Below are positions 1 to 15,092 of a stretch of 64,000 bases of DNA, piece by piece; the stretch's first letter is position 1; each line of letters begins with the position of its first letter. This DNA comes from Batillaria attramentaria (lineage: Eukaryota; Mollusca; Gastropoda; Batillariidae). Both the position numbers and the translations under genes were made by a program. The notes under the pieces are model-generated. The model ran no database searches, was not told the origin of the DNA, and was given only the letters and a program-made list of their open reading frames with translations. Location: positions 537,501 through 601,500 of the forward strand of contig JACVVK020000312.1 of the NCBI GenBank assembly GCA_018292915.2. Direction: 5' to 3'.

Positions 1-601
1 AACAGATGTCGCTGTTTATCAAGGGAGAGTTCAGACGTATTTCTTCAATTCACGGCAAGTTCACCCACAGTGCTTCAACAGCCACGCAGGGGAGATAACC
101 GATGAATCGTCGGTTACCGTCGGCATGAAAATCAGTTATTTGTGCGTAACACAGAACCACAAAGACTTTGCACAGGAAATAAACTAAGGCACACCGAAGT
201 GAAGTGAAACCCCTCTTTACTAGCAGTAGAATATTCTGTAATTATAGCTAGGAAATGATAAACCAGGTCGGCCTGTCGTAGAACTTCAAGTGAGTGTCTC
301 GTCATCGAGCACGCTCCTGTTGGCTCAGTGCCACCTTTACAGACGCTTTGTTTCATAAAAGCTCGTTTTACTGCCGCCAATGTACATTTTTTTTTCTCTC
401 TCTGTTCTGATTTCGCGCATGGTATATTTTTGTTTAATGTCATTGTTGCCCCTTTTATGCACGTCTTGTCCATTTTACTTTGTCCAGTCCTCCACATCCC
501 GATTAGGGAGAAAGGAAGAAATATTTTTGATTATTGAATTTGTACTGTCACTATCCAGGTTTCAAAGTCGTGTCATGCTGGACACCAGGAAAGCAGTCCA
601 G

Positions 602-799
602 AAGGTGGGGATGGGTGGGTGGGTTGGTGTTTGGGGGTTCAACGTCCCTTTCCACCACATAGGGGTGATATTAAAAAAAAATTAAAAAACGGGGCAACGA
701 TGAAAAACCAGCACAAATATTTGGCCCCAGCCAGGATTCGAACTCACGACCCGAGCTTTGGAAGTCCAGCGCTCTACTATTCGGCCATTCGGGCTCCCC
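602..799 (-). mobile_element. tRNA-derived SINE, family A, with 13-bp target duplication
   Basis: Read on the minus strand, a tRNA-like head (GGCCGAATGGTAG-type box A and GTTCGAATCC box B) is followed by a body with CAAATATTTGTGCTGG. A conserved tail with a GTGGTGGAAAGGGACGTT-like block ends in CCCACCCACCC. GAAAGCAGTCCAG flanks it at 589-601 and 800-812, a clear target-site duplication. Confidence 0.9.
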
Positions 800-812
800 G
801 AAAGCAGTCCAG

Positions 813-1062
813 GGCCGTATGTAATAGTCGAGGTTATAGTCTAACCTCGAACTAAACTAGCTCTCGGGTGAAATTTTCTGTTGTTTTTGATTTTAAATCA
901 AGAAGCGGGGCCCATTCCAGCAAGGTGCCTAAGAAGGAATTTTTTTTCCTTTCTTCACTTTCTTTTTTATTATTTAACTTTGGTTTGGGGTTTCTTTTGT
1001 CCTAGTTTGGGTTAGGCCCGTAGCCGTGGGTAAAATTAACCTCGACTTTTACATACGGGCCC
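813..1062. mobile_element. Inverted-repeat (MITE-like) element, family 1
   Basis: Ends are GGCCGTATGTAATAGTCGAGG and its near reverse complement (CCTCGACTTTTACATACGGG), giving terminal inverted repeats of about 25 bp. The interior has a second small inverted repeat around the GAGGTTA/TAACCTC block. No coding capacity. It abuts the SINE at 602-799. Confidence 0.85.
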
Positions 1063-1341
1063 TGAACGATACGATCTGTGAGCACAGATTATGGGAATAT
1101 TAGCCCCGTATTATATATCCAATACCCACACAATGCCTGCACCTTCGTTGCAGCGCTTGAATATTACATTAGATTGTTATTGTAAACGGTCACTGCTTGT
1201 TTACCTCTTTTCTCTTACACTTGTTACTTTTGTTACAGTTTTGAGAAATACTGATAATTGCGTGTACTGATGTGCATGACTCAGACATGCCGACTGTTTT
1301 TGTCTGTGAAAGCTGTATTTGTTTTTGCATTTAAAAAATAC

Positions 1342-1344
<3 letters not shown>

Positions 1345-1422
<78 letters not shown>

Positions 1423-1455
1423 GCGCGCACGCACGCACGCACGCACGCACGCATG
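1345..1455. repeat. (CA)n(CG)n(CGCA)n tract
   Basis: About 110 bp of nearly unbroken alternating purine-pyrimidine sequence. Confidence 0.97.
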
Positions 1456-1562
1456 CACAAGTGGCTATTTGCTTATTCTGTACGCTTGCATCTGTCCTAA
1501 AATGTATTTGAGCAGAGCTAATTAAAGATGCTTATTACCGTTTTCTTTTTGTCTTTTCAGAA

Positions 1563-1564
<2 letters not shown>

Positions 1565-1630
<66 letters not shown>
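1565..1630. repeat. (TG)n microsatellite
   Basis: About 66 bp. Confidence 0.97.
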
Positions 1631-1635
<5 letters not shown>

Positions 1636-1707
1636 ATTAATTGTAAAAAAGAATGTGCAAGCAGCCCTGGAAATAAGGACAGAAACACGAAGAAGAAGAA
1701 GAAAAAA

Positions 1708-1709
<2 letters not shown>

Positions 1710-1771
<62 letters not shown>
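1710..1771. repeat. (CA)n microsatellite
   Basis: About 62 bp, 80 bp from the inverted (TG)n tract at 1565-1630, so the pair could form a hairpin. Confidence 0.97.
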
Positions 1772-1773
<2 letters not shown>

Positions 1774-2181
1774 TTGGACAACATGATTTTATTTAAATGA
1801 GGGTTCTGGGCTATAGTTTTATTAGGGTTTAGTGAAAATGTGAGCATGTACAAAATCATTTAACAGTTCAGGAAACACAATAGGTAAGCAAGCATACCAA
1901 GAAAATCCTGTGAGACACGAGAGGCGAAATTACAAGATATATCTTTTAACCGTTTCCTTTCTTTTTTTGACACATATACATAAACAAACATATACAAACA
2001 TACAAATATCATAAACATAAAGAAACACCAACAAAAAAGCACTCTTCATACTACTACTACTACTACTGCTACTACTGCCACCACTACTGCTCCTACGAAT
2101 AATGAAAAAAGTAATAATATTAATAATAATGTAAAAGGAACATAATCATAAGAAATTAATAAAGAACATTAACTAACAAGG

Positions 2182-2320
2182 GTGGGTGGTGTGTTTGTGA
2201 GTTTCACGTCCTTTTCCATGTAATGGTGATAATTATCAAAAATCGGGGCAAAGAGAAAAAGACTAGCACAATATTTTGGCCCAGCCGGGATTCGAACTCA
2301 CGACCCAAGCATAGAAACTG
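2182..2320 (-). mobile_element. SINE family A, head-truncated
   Basis: Body and tail of the family A SINE (box B, the GTGCTAG-type body and the C-rich tail) without the complete tRNA-like 5' half. Confidence 0.8.
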
Positions 2321-2439
2321 ATCTAACCTGATATAACCTAAGCCACTTGAACGAGAGAATAATTTTGTTTCTTCTTTAAGACTGAAGTTCTCTAGCAATG
2401 GTTTCGTTCATATAATTAAAGGGAAAATACGCCGATGTA

Positions 2440-2440
2440 C

Positions 2441-2472
<32 letters not shown>

Positions 2473-2510
2473 ACAACAACAACAAAAAACAAAACAAAAC
2501 AAAACAAAAC

Positions 2511-2556
<46 letters not shown>
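2440..2556. repeat. Poly(C), A-rich and (CA)n low-complexity tract
   Basis: C14, then AAAAC-type repeats, then (CA)n. Confidence 0.9.
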
Positions 2557-2559
<3 letters not shown>

Positions 2560-3097
2560 CCCTCTAAAATGAAAGGAGTTATCCCTGTCGGACACCATGC
2601 ATAATAATTCTATATGAACGGTTTACGAATACATAGTCATATTCAACGGCCTGCGCTAAACGCTAACGCATTCACAGGATTTTACTGCCCGCCCCCTCCC
2701 CTTCCCCCGCACCCCCCCTCCTCCCCCCCCCCCCCCTCGCCACGACCCCTCCTCTAGAAAGAAAGAAAAACAAAACAAACAAACAAAAACAAACAAACAA
2801 AGAACAACAACAACAACAAAAACAGAAAAAGGAACATTTACACATTTATTCGTTTTCCTGGGCTATGTACAGTTATTTCATGATGTATACTGACGTGTGT
2901 GGTCAGAATGCCAATGCGCTTCAAGGGACGTAACTATTACGAGATTATTTGAACAATCAAGTGAAGCATGTAGTGTTATGGCCCCTCTCTGAGCGTCCGG
3001 TGCTGGTAACATATCCAACCGAATCGAATCCATTGCGGCCGTTCAAATAATTCGGACTTTTAGACTGTGTCTCAAAGTTCCATTGTGGTGACATGAT

Positions 3098-3295
3098 ATG
3101 GCCCAATGTTCAAGGCGTCCGCTATGGATCCTAGGAACGCAGGTTCGAATCGGCCTCCGTGGGCAGGAATATCAGAGCGGTGAGACTTTTTTCTTACGAG
3201 ATTTTTTTTCTGCCCCGCCAGTTCCAGTGGTGTTCCTCCCAGGCGATGGGTGGAATCCACGGAGGGCTCGAAAGCTGGGGCAATTTTTATTATGC
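3098..3295. mobile_element. SINE-like fragment: tRNA-like head plus inverted family B tail
   Basis: A tRNA-like head with box B (GCAGGTTCGAATCGG, near 3141-3155) is followed by the family B tail in reverse orientation (GGAATCCACGGAGGGCTCG and GGGGCAATTTTTATTATGC). Two fragments may be juxtaposed. Confidence 0.55.
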
Positions 3296-3474
3296 ATGAT
3301 GGTAAGATGATGCTATGGGGGTCCGTGTGGTTTGGGACTACGGGACAGGGTCGCGTTCCACGCTTACCATGTCACACTTTTATCCGCCATTTTCTTAGAT
3401 TTTCCTTTTCCAGGTGCTCCAGTTTCCAAGTCTGCATGATATAAACTTACATAGAACGCAGGTAGTGCTAATGA

Positions 3475-3477
<3 letters not shown>

Positions 3478-3561
<84 letters not shown>

Positions 3562-3582
3562 CATATATATATATATATATAT
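3478..3582. repeat. (TA)n microsatellite
   Basis: About 105 bp of TA with two CATA interruptions. It is the only long TA array and lies just outside the left duplication breakpoint (3641). Confidence 0.97.
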
Positions 3583-3695
3583 GTTTCATATCACATGGCA
3601 TCTCAATTAAATGCAGTCGACCAGATCAAATGAATTGTACGTGTATTTTCGTATTTGGTTTTCCCACTTTTCTCTTTTTTGAAAACTGTCTATCG

Positions 3696-3801
<106 letters not shown>

Positions 3802-3984
3802 GTGTCTGTGTGTGTTTGTGCGCGCGAGCGCGCGCACGACCTGGAACTACATTCACCAGTTTGATTTTATGATTTCCAATCTTTAATTTCCTTAAACAGC
3901 AATGCGATTTCTATCATAGGGAGTGTGATTGAACTTGTGAAGAATCTTACTCGTGCTGATGTAAGGTATTTTTTTTAAAGCATT

Positions 3985-3986
<2 letters not shown>

Positions 3987-4059
<73 letters not shown>
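3987..4059. repeat. (CA)n microsatellite
   Basis: Counterpart of 28236-28299. Confidence 0.97.
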
Positions 4060-4063
<4 letters not shown>

Positions 4064-4161
4064 CCCCAAGAACAGCAGCAACAAGAACAACACACCAGAG
4101 GTGATCAAAACTGTCATTGATCTCAGAGGAGTTTCGGTATTAAGACAAGGACGTCAAACTC

Positions 4162-4207
<46 letters not shown>

Positions 4208-4362
4208 GTTTAACACTGACAAAAAGACAACGAAGTATCACTGAAAATGTTGAGTATTTTATTAGAGAACTCCAATAATTATTGCAGATTCTGGTTTTAC
4301 CCGTATAATCGATGAAGCGTTAGAGACTTGTCAGCCCGGAAATGCACGTGTACATACACAGC

Positions 4363-4540
4363 GGGTGGGGGTGGGGTGGGTGTTTGGGGCTTTAACGTCC
4401 TTTTCCACCACATACGGGTGACATCAAAGACGGGCAACGATGAAAAAGCCAGCACAAATATTTGGCCCCAGCCGGGATACAAACTCACGACCCGAGGATT
4501 AGAAGTCCAACGCTCTACCATTCGGCCACCCCGGCTCCCC
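4363..4540 (-). mobile_element. SINE family A, inside duplication copy 1
   Basis: Full-length relative of the SINE at 602-799, with tRNA-like head at the right end and CCCACCC tail at the left. Its twin at 28576-28757 shows that the insertion predates the segmental duplication. Confidence 0.9.
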
Positions 4541-4753
4541 GCATACGGAGCAAATCTGATGGCTGATAGAGATGGTTTACCACGAGACAAACCTCGTCAG
4601 GTTTCACATTTTGCATAGCCTACTCTGACACGCCATGATTTTTATTTTGTTTACTTTGTTTGTTTGTGTACTCTGTTTGTTTGCGTGTACCGTGAAGCGC
4701 TCACATTTACCACTGCAAATTTGCACTGGCGAGTGGAATAATGGCTCATCACG

Positions 4754-4880
<127 letters not shown>

Positions 4881-5092
4881 CGTGTGTGGTCATCTCTGTC
4901 TTCCTTATAGTTTGTTTGCCGAAAAATGTAGGTGTTTTTTCCCGCTTTCCAACAAACTATACACTTTCGATGAACATTGTTAGAAGAAAAAGTCTGCCTC
5001 ACTCATGGGCCCAACCAAATTCCGTGAAGCTTCCATCCTCGGGGTGACTAGTCAATCACGACGAAAAAAACAAACAAACAAAAAACAACAAC

Positions 5093-5095
<3 letters not shown>

Positions 5096-5153
<58 letters not shown>
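5096..5153. repeat. (CA)n microsatellite
   Basis: Counterpart of 29251-29307. Confidence 0.97.
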
Positions 5154-5158
<5 letters not shown>

Positions 5159-5360
5159 AAAAAATAAAACCGTCAAAACAACAGCAACAACAACAACAAC
5201 AACAAAACTCAACAAAAAAAGGTCTCCATGACTTCTCCGTGCACCTTCCATTGTATTAAACATGTCCTATATATATATGTAGTGACATGTGAATGTTTCA
5301 CGCGCATGTCCAGTAAAGGCTTGAAAGGTTGTTGCGTATACGGCATACGGTTTCGGTGTC

Positions 5361-5625
5361 GTAGAATATTTCGGAACCAGGATAAATCGGTACCGGTTCC
5401 CAAAAATCCTAGGATATTTCGGAACCATTCCCATTTATCCCGCACCTGGCAGACAAAATTCATTTGGGCTAATGACCTTCTAGACGGTTCCGAAATACGC
5501 TGGTGGTTTCCAAATATCCTTTCACTAGAGTCAGGATAAATCGGAATGGTTCCGAAAAATCCTGCCACCAGGGCCAGGATAAATCGGAATGGTTCCCATT
5601 CGTCCGGTTCCGAAATAATTATCCT
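5361..5625. repeat. Cluster of interleaved inverted motifs, copy 1
   Basis: GGTTCCGAAATATCC-like and AGGATAAATCGGAATGG-like motifs and their reverse complements recur about ten times in 260 bp, about 350 bp beyond the MACPF stop codon. The cluster is conserved in copy 2 at 29752-30012. Confidence 0.8.
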
Positions 5626-5744
5626 GTGACACCGGGGCAATCCCGTGATCGACCTACATCCCGACACGGGGCGTAGTAGAGGTCGACAATTTGACCCAAT
5701 TGACACAGAATTCCCCGTGTGCAAAGCAAAAACTGAAATTTTTT

Positions 5745-5815
5745 ATAGTAAATTTAAATTTTTACGGTAAAATTTAAATTTATACAGTAAAATTTAAATT
5801 GATACAGTAAAACAA
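5745..5815. repeat. 22-bp tandem repeat (TAAAATTTAAATT...), three units
   Basis: Three units containing AAATTTAAATT and ACGGTAA/ACAGTAA blocks. Copy 2 at 30129-30176 has two units. Confidence 0.8.
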
Positions 5816-5980
5816 AAAGAAAATAGATCCAGTTGGTTATCTGAAAACTGCATACTTTTTGTGCTTAGACTTTTCATCAAATAAATTGTTTCAGAGATAT
5901 TACAAGACAAAGAAACCTATATTGGTTTCGGCAAACGGACTGTAACACATCCGGCTTGCTGTGCAATAACCTGTGTGGGT

Positions 5981-10252
<4,272 letters not shown>

Positions 10253-10295
10253 GTCTGAAACCAAAAGAATGTGTAGTAAAACCCCTTGTACACTA

Positions 10296-10342
10296 GTGGT
10301 AAGCACTTCGGACTGCGAGCCGGAAATCCCAGCCATCCCAAG

Positions 10343-10406
<64 letters not shown>

Positions 10407-10850
10407 TTCATTATCCCAGAGGGACATTTGGGTGTACTGGACAAACAAAACAGTAATACACATCAAAATACACGTAAGATAATAGGGGGTTCCCACACGG
10501 GGCAAAGAATTTTTCCTTCTCGTATGTGGCACCGTTCATTCGGGCCGATCGTCGGGGGTCTCTCCGGGTACTCCGGCTTCCTCCCCCCTCTGCTTTGGAA
10601 ATGTTCAGCCCACCAAATCTGAAAAATAAATGCAATTCTTAATTCTGAAATTTAAATAGCTGAGCTGACCCTTCGTACCACGTGATTGTAATGTGTTTAT
10701 GTCCAGTGTGTGAGAGAATGCGTGTGATTCACGTGAGCGTGCGTATTGGGTTTAGTTCGCGGCGCTTTGAGCCAATTCATGAAATTGGGTAATGCGCCTA
10801 TACAATACTCATTATTATTAATACATAATAAACACTACAATACAAATGGA
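10296..10850 (+). mobile_element. SINE family C interrupted by a LINE tail, copy 1
   Basis: A tRNA-like start (CACTAGTGGTAAGCACTTC) is broken at about 10340 by (AATC)n plus LINE 3' sequence (10343-10480). It resumes near 10485 and runs to an ATTATTATTAATACATAATAA tail. The copy at 35098-35640 keeps the box B half (GGGTTCGAGTCCCACTCGG). Confidence 0.65.
10343..10480 (-). mobile_element. LINE 3' tail with (GATT)n, duplication copy 1
   Basis: About 15 AATC repeats, then TTCATTATCCCAGAGGGAC. It is inserted in SINE family C; in copy 2 (35160-35280) the array is shorter. Confidence 0.65.
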
Positions 10851-11085
10851 GATTGCAATAAAAATGGAGGAGTTCCCCTACTTACTTATGTCGGTTTTGC
10901 AACCACTCGTAGCACTCGAATTTTAACATTTCGAGCGTCCAGGTAAACTCACGGGGCAAACTGTTCCAAAATATAAGTTGGCTTGACAAAGATGAAATTA
11001 CCCCGATTTAGAAGGTGGGATAAACAACAACAACAACCAACAACAATCACCGGGTATGCAGACTGACCAGATCATCGTAGATTTC

Positions 11086-11354
11086 GGCCCGTAAGTAATA
11101 GCCGAGGATAGGGCTTTCAGCCCTGGGTTAGAGTCTCACCTCGAACTAAACTAGCTCTATTTTCTGTTGTTTTTTATTTTAAATCAAGAAACGGGCCCAT
11201 TCCAGCAAGGTGCCTAAACTCTTATAGAAGGATTTTTCTTCCTTTCTTCGCTTCCTTTTTTAAAATTGAATTTTGCTCCAGGGTTTCTTTTGTCCTAGTC
11301 TGGGTTAGACCCGTAGCCGTGGGTTAAATTAACTTCGACTTTTACATACGGGCC
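11086..11354. mobile_element. Inverted-repeat (MITE-like) element, family 1, duplication copy 1
   Basis: Starts GGCCCGTAAGTAATAGCCGAGG and ends in CGACTTTTACATACGGGCC, with the same interior as 813-1062. The twin in the second segment is at 36972-37257. Confidence 0.85.
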
Positions 11355-11549
11355 GTGACCATCAAACAAGACAATACCTTGAATGAAATTGTTGTTACCG
11401 GCTCGGCAAGGAGTCAAACACGCAACGCACAACTGTAATCGCGGTATGTACAGTTATCGCGAACAAGTCCGATTTTGTATCCATTCCCACATCCTGTTGT
11501 TTGGGGAGCACGTAAGGTTCACCGGTAGCTGGTATTATTAATAGCTGGC

Positions 11550-11890
11550 CGCTTCAGAAGTAGGTTGACCAGATCCTGGCCCGGTTAGGACATGAGGCCA
11601 TCGACATCCCGGCACAGGGAAACAGGTCAAGTGGGTCGCGGCGTCCTGCTTCCGCGCGGACCGAGTGGGCAGTTGGCAGTTTCCCTCGAAAAACTCCTCA
11701 GCTGTCCCACATACAAGAGTGCGTCAATCAAGAGAATATTACAGCATAACAGCAACAGTAAAAAAAAAAGCTTTAGTAATTTTAACTTATCATCAACCTT
11801 GTTTAGTGTTTTAACCCAGTTTAGCTGTTATGTAATTATGAATAGTTATACATGCGCTTTACACATAAATTTGTGATGATGATGATTATT
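11550..11890 (+). mobile_element. LINE 3' terminal fragment, duplication copy 1
   Basis: Decayed C-terminal coding region and a 3' UTR ending in ATGCGCTTTACACATAAAT and a GATGAT repeat, the usual end of CR1-like elements. The twin in copy 2 is at 37450-37800. Confidence 0.6.
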
Positions 11891-12289
11891 AGTATCATTA
11901 TTATTGGTGTTAGTTGTAGTAGTAGTAGTAGTAGTAGTAGTAGTAATAGTAGCAGTAGTACTAGTATTAAAAAGTTACTTTCTGCATGGTTTTTACAACT
12001 ACTGGCCGTGCTGTTCATGAAACAATTAATGAAAATGAACACGCACACTTATGGTTATGCTCTGGATGAAAAAGTACATTGAGAGAGTTACCAATATTCT
12101 GCTTGCGTCACAAATTGATATGTCCAACAGACATATTCCGCTTGCCTTGCCTAAATGGCAGTTTTGAGGTCTGACCTGGTGTGGAAAGGGTGGTAACTGA
12201 GACACTTCTTCAAATGGAATGACTTGTGGTCTGTAAGACACGTATTCCACTCAAATCAACACAGGTCGGGAGAAGGAAGTTCAGTGACC

Positions 12290-12341
12290 GGCCCCCGTAG
12301 TGTAGTGGTGAGTGCCTCGACTGTGGACCGGGAGACCCGGG
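12290..12341 (+). mobile_element. SINE family B head fragment at the duplication edge
   Basis: Only the tRNA-like head up to GAGACCCGGG is present; downstream sequence is unrelated to the rest of the SINE found at 38178-38640. This is the right breakpoint of copy 1. Confidence 0.8.
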
Positions 12342-12639
12342 GACCTCAGCGTGACACTACACGAAATAGGAACCGGGATCTGCCTGCCTATCAGTGCTGT
12401 ATTTGCGCAAGCAGGATTTGGCGTTTGCCTCGCTTATCAATGTTAGTATTGCAGGTATCATTTACTGGAAAGGCGGCGTGACTGACGCATGAATCATTGC
12501 CGGCCGCGCTGAATCGTTCGACTGTGACTGACTACTCTCTTAGTCCCTAGCTGCGATAGCCGGGTCTGCGCCACTGACTCGATCAACGAGTATTGTTATT
12601 TTCGAGGCGGCGTCAGCCGGGGTCCACCCGGGTCACCCT

Positions 12640-12910
12640 TCAGTTGTCACAGTCGTCGTCGCCCTCCCCCCTCCAATCCCCCTCCCAGTCGTCGTCGCCC
12701 TCCCCCCTCCCCCCCCCCCCCGGCGGGTCACCCTTCAGTTGCCGGTCACAGTCGTCTTCCCCCCCCCCCCAAAAAAAAAAAAAAAAAAAAAAACTTGAAA
12801 AAAAAGAAAAGTTGTTCGGTTTTTCGTTTCAGTGTCGGTCGGCCGAGCCCCCCCCCCCCCTCCCCCCGACCCCTGTCTCTCTCTCTCTCTCAAAAAAAAA
12901 AAAAGCCGGA
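12640..12910. repeat. C-rich, A-rich low-complexity tract
   Basis: Includes an imperfect repeat of GGGTCACCCTTCAGTTG and CAGTCGTCGTCGCCCTCC, plus long poly(C) and poly(A) runs. Confidence 0.9.
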
Positions 12911-12945
12911 ACTGATCTGGTCCTGCACGTTTGAATAGGTCGTCA

Positions 12946-13400
12946 TAATGTATTCAAGCAGTGAAAATAAACTATGCTTATCAAACCATGAACCATTGAA
13001 AATCTAAGGGAAGTAACCGCCAATTGATGATCCATCTGAAAATTTTGGGGCTTGCCTCCCGCGAACCTCATCCAGAAAAGCACAATAAGTTTATCCGCCT
13101 TTATTAGTAGTAGTAGTAGTAGTAGTATTACAGTATGGGTAGGAGGGCCACAATAGAATTTTGAAATACAAAATTCATATAGTATACAATGAAAATATTT
13201 TAATGACTCATTAAAAACTTTGCAGCAATGCTGTAATTGTACCACCACTGAAACTTAAGACAAAAATGCTGGTTAAATTGTTTCTGAATTAAAAAATAGA
13301 ACAAGGTCGAGTTGCCTTAATGTGTCCCCTGTGATGATTTGCTTGTTTCTTGTTGTTTTTTGTTTTGTTGTTGTTGATGATGAAACCGTCGAAGAAAATA
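12946..13400. other. No gene seen
   Basis: Unique AT-rich sequence with a short (AGT)n run at 13108-13127. Confidence 0.6.
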
Positions 13401-13406
13401 CGCGAG

Positions 13407-13410
<4 letters not shown>

Positions 13411-13477
<67 letters not shown>

Positions 13478-13537
13478 CACAGACAGGCACACAGACAGAG
13501 ACACACAGACAGACAGAGACACACAGACAGACAGAGA
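13411..13537. repeat. (GA)n followed by (CAGA/CACA)n
   Basis: Compound microsatellite of about 127 bp. Confidence 0.97.
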
Positions 13538-13765
13538 TATCCATCGATAAATAAACAGATTCAATATATTTAAGACTGAGAAAAGGCGGGGGAAAAAAAA
13601 ACAAGCCGAGAACACAGTTTGCTGCAATTCAAAGCTTTATATCGCTGTAGGTGTAGTTATTTTCTAAATACTAGTATCATCAAAATCAAATGAATAAAAA
13701 CGAAAATACACTAGCAAAATGTACACAAAGGAACATATATAGCAAAAAGGAAAACGTGCACATAG

Positions 13766-13770
<5 letters not shown>

Positions 13771-13832
<62 letters not shown>
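13771..13832. repeat. (TG)n microsatellite
   Basis: About 62 bp. Confidence 0.97.
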
Positions 13833-13839
<7 letters not shown>

Positions 13840-14119
13840 TGATTTGTGATATTCATTATCGTCATAGATCCTGTACATCTTATTCCTGTTTGTTTTACAA
13901 ACCAAATATCGCACATTTAGTAATGGGACACTAAGCAAATGAGAAAATGCGACTTTTGAAAATACACTTTTCTTCAAAATATATCTGCTCAGTGTTATAA
14001 GAAAAAAAAAGCCTGCACATTTTGTAATTTTTTTTGCTCGGAAAAAGGTTCATGCTACTGCCTTGCAGATACTGATACAGATACTGATATAGCTTGGAAA
14101 ATGGTATGCCAACAGAATA

Positions 14120-14362
14120 CGTACAAGAAACAACAACAACAACAAAACAAAACAACAACAACAGCAACAACAACACTAAAGCTAAACGTGAACACTAGAA
14201 AACAAATAATGAAACACAGAAACAAACAAAAACAACTGACAACAACACCACCACCACCAACAACAACAACAACAACCAATCCAATCCAATCCAATCAAAC
14301 CAACGAACAACGACACCAGCAACAGAGCTCGCTGAGTATAATTATGCGCTATAAAAAATCTC

Positions 14363-14396
<34 letters not shown>

Positions 14397-14400
14397 CAAC
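14120..14400. repeat. (CAA)n, (ACC)n and (ATT)n trinucleotide-rich tract
   Basis: Mixed trinucleotide repeats with no coding signal. Confidence 0.85.
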
Positions 14401-14474
14401 CATCTACAAAAGTAGATACATATGTACACTACATTAGACAACAGTTGCTCATGCACAGTGGTGACGTCAAAACG

Positions 14475-14595
14475 CATCGTAACGCAATCACGTTTGAGTT
14501 TGACGTTCTCATTGGTCAGCGCATTAAAAATTACTGGTGATCATTCCACCATGATCCCAAGTCGATGACCACAGGTCTGCGTTTGCGTTTGAATT
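14475..14595. repeat. Dispersed repeat, partner at 39985-40095
   Basis: Shares GTTTGACGCTCTCATTGGTCAGCG-type text, CCAAGTC and GCGTTTGAAT with 39985-40095. GTGACGTCA and ATTGGTCAG resemble CRE and CCAAT-type sites, but no gene starts nearby. Confidence 0.6.
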
Positions 14596-14854
14596 AGCTG
14601 TTACACCATATGACTTGGTCGAATACTGAACGAGTTGAAAGGAATGGATGCTTAAAGGTCTACTTGACAAGCAAAACGTATACGGAGAAAAATAAGCTAA
14701 GAAAAAACAGTAAATTACTGTGCACATCATGTGTAGATATCAAGTTATACAAACACCGTGCCATACAATTCACCTGAGTCCGCGAGAAAACCAGGCGAAT
14801 AGAAAATTAACGTGCGATCTAGACTGAAGTGCTTAGATACAAGATAAACCTACT

Positions 14855-15092
14855 TATAATGGCCAATCACCATACACGGTGACCCATGATAACATGTGAT
14901 AACAACAAGCCTATTTATAACAGCCAATCGTCACATACCGTGACCCATGATAACATGTGTGATAACAACACGCCTATTTATTACAGCCAATCGTCACATA
15001 CGGTGACCCATGATAACATAATCATGTGATAATGACTGATAAGCCTACTTATTATGGCCAGTCGTATTTTACGGTGACCCATGATAACCTTT
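14855..15092. repeat. 62-72-bp tandem repeat, four units
   Basis: Each unit has a CCAATCGTCACATACGGTGA-like block, CCCATGATAACATGTG and CCTATTTATTACAG. Units start near 14859, 14921, 14985 and 15057; the last is partial. A CCAAT box occurs in three units. Confidence 0.85.

Larger units (their letters stand above)
1063..2181. other. No gene seen; microsatellite-rich
   Basis: Apart from the three dinucleotide arrays, there is only AT-rich unique sequence and an ACT trinucleotide patch near 2050. Confidence 0.7.

Noticed and set aside
12593..12934. Ser/Pro-rich frame
   Set aside because: Low-complexity C-rich and A-rich sequence with trinucleotide repeats.
14475..14595. Promoter with CRE and CCAAT-type sites
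   Set aside because: No gene starts nearby, and a diverged copy at 39985 shows it is a dispersed repeat.
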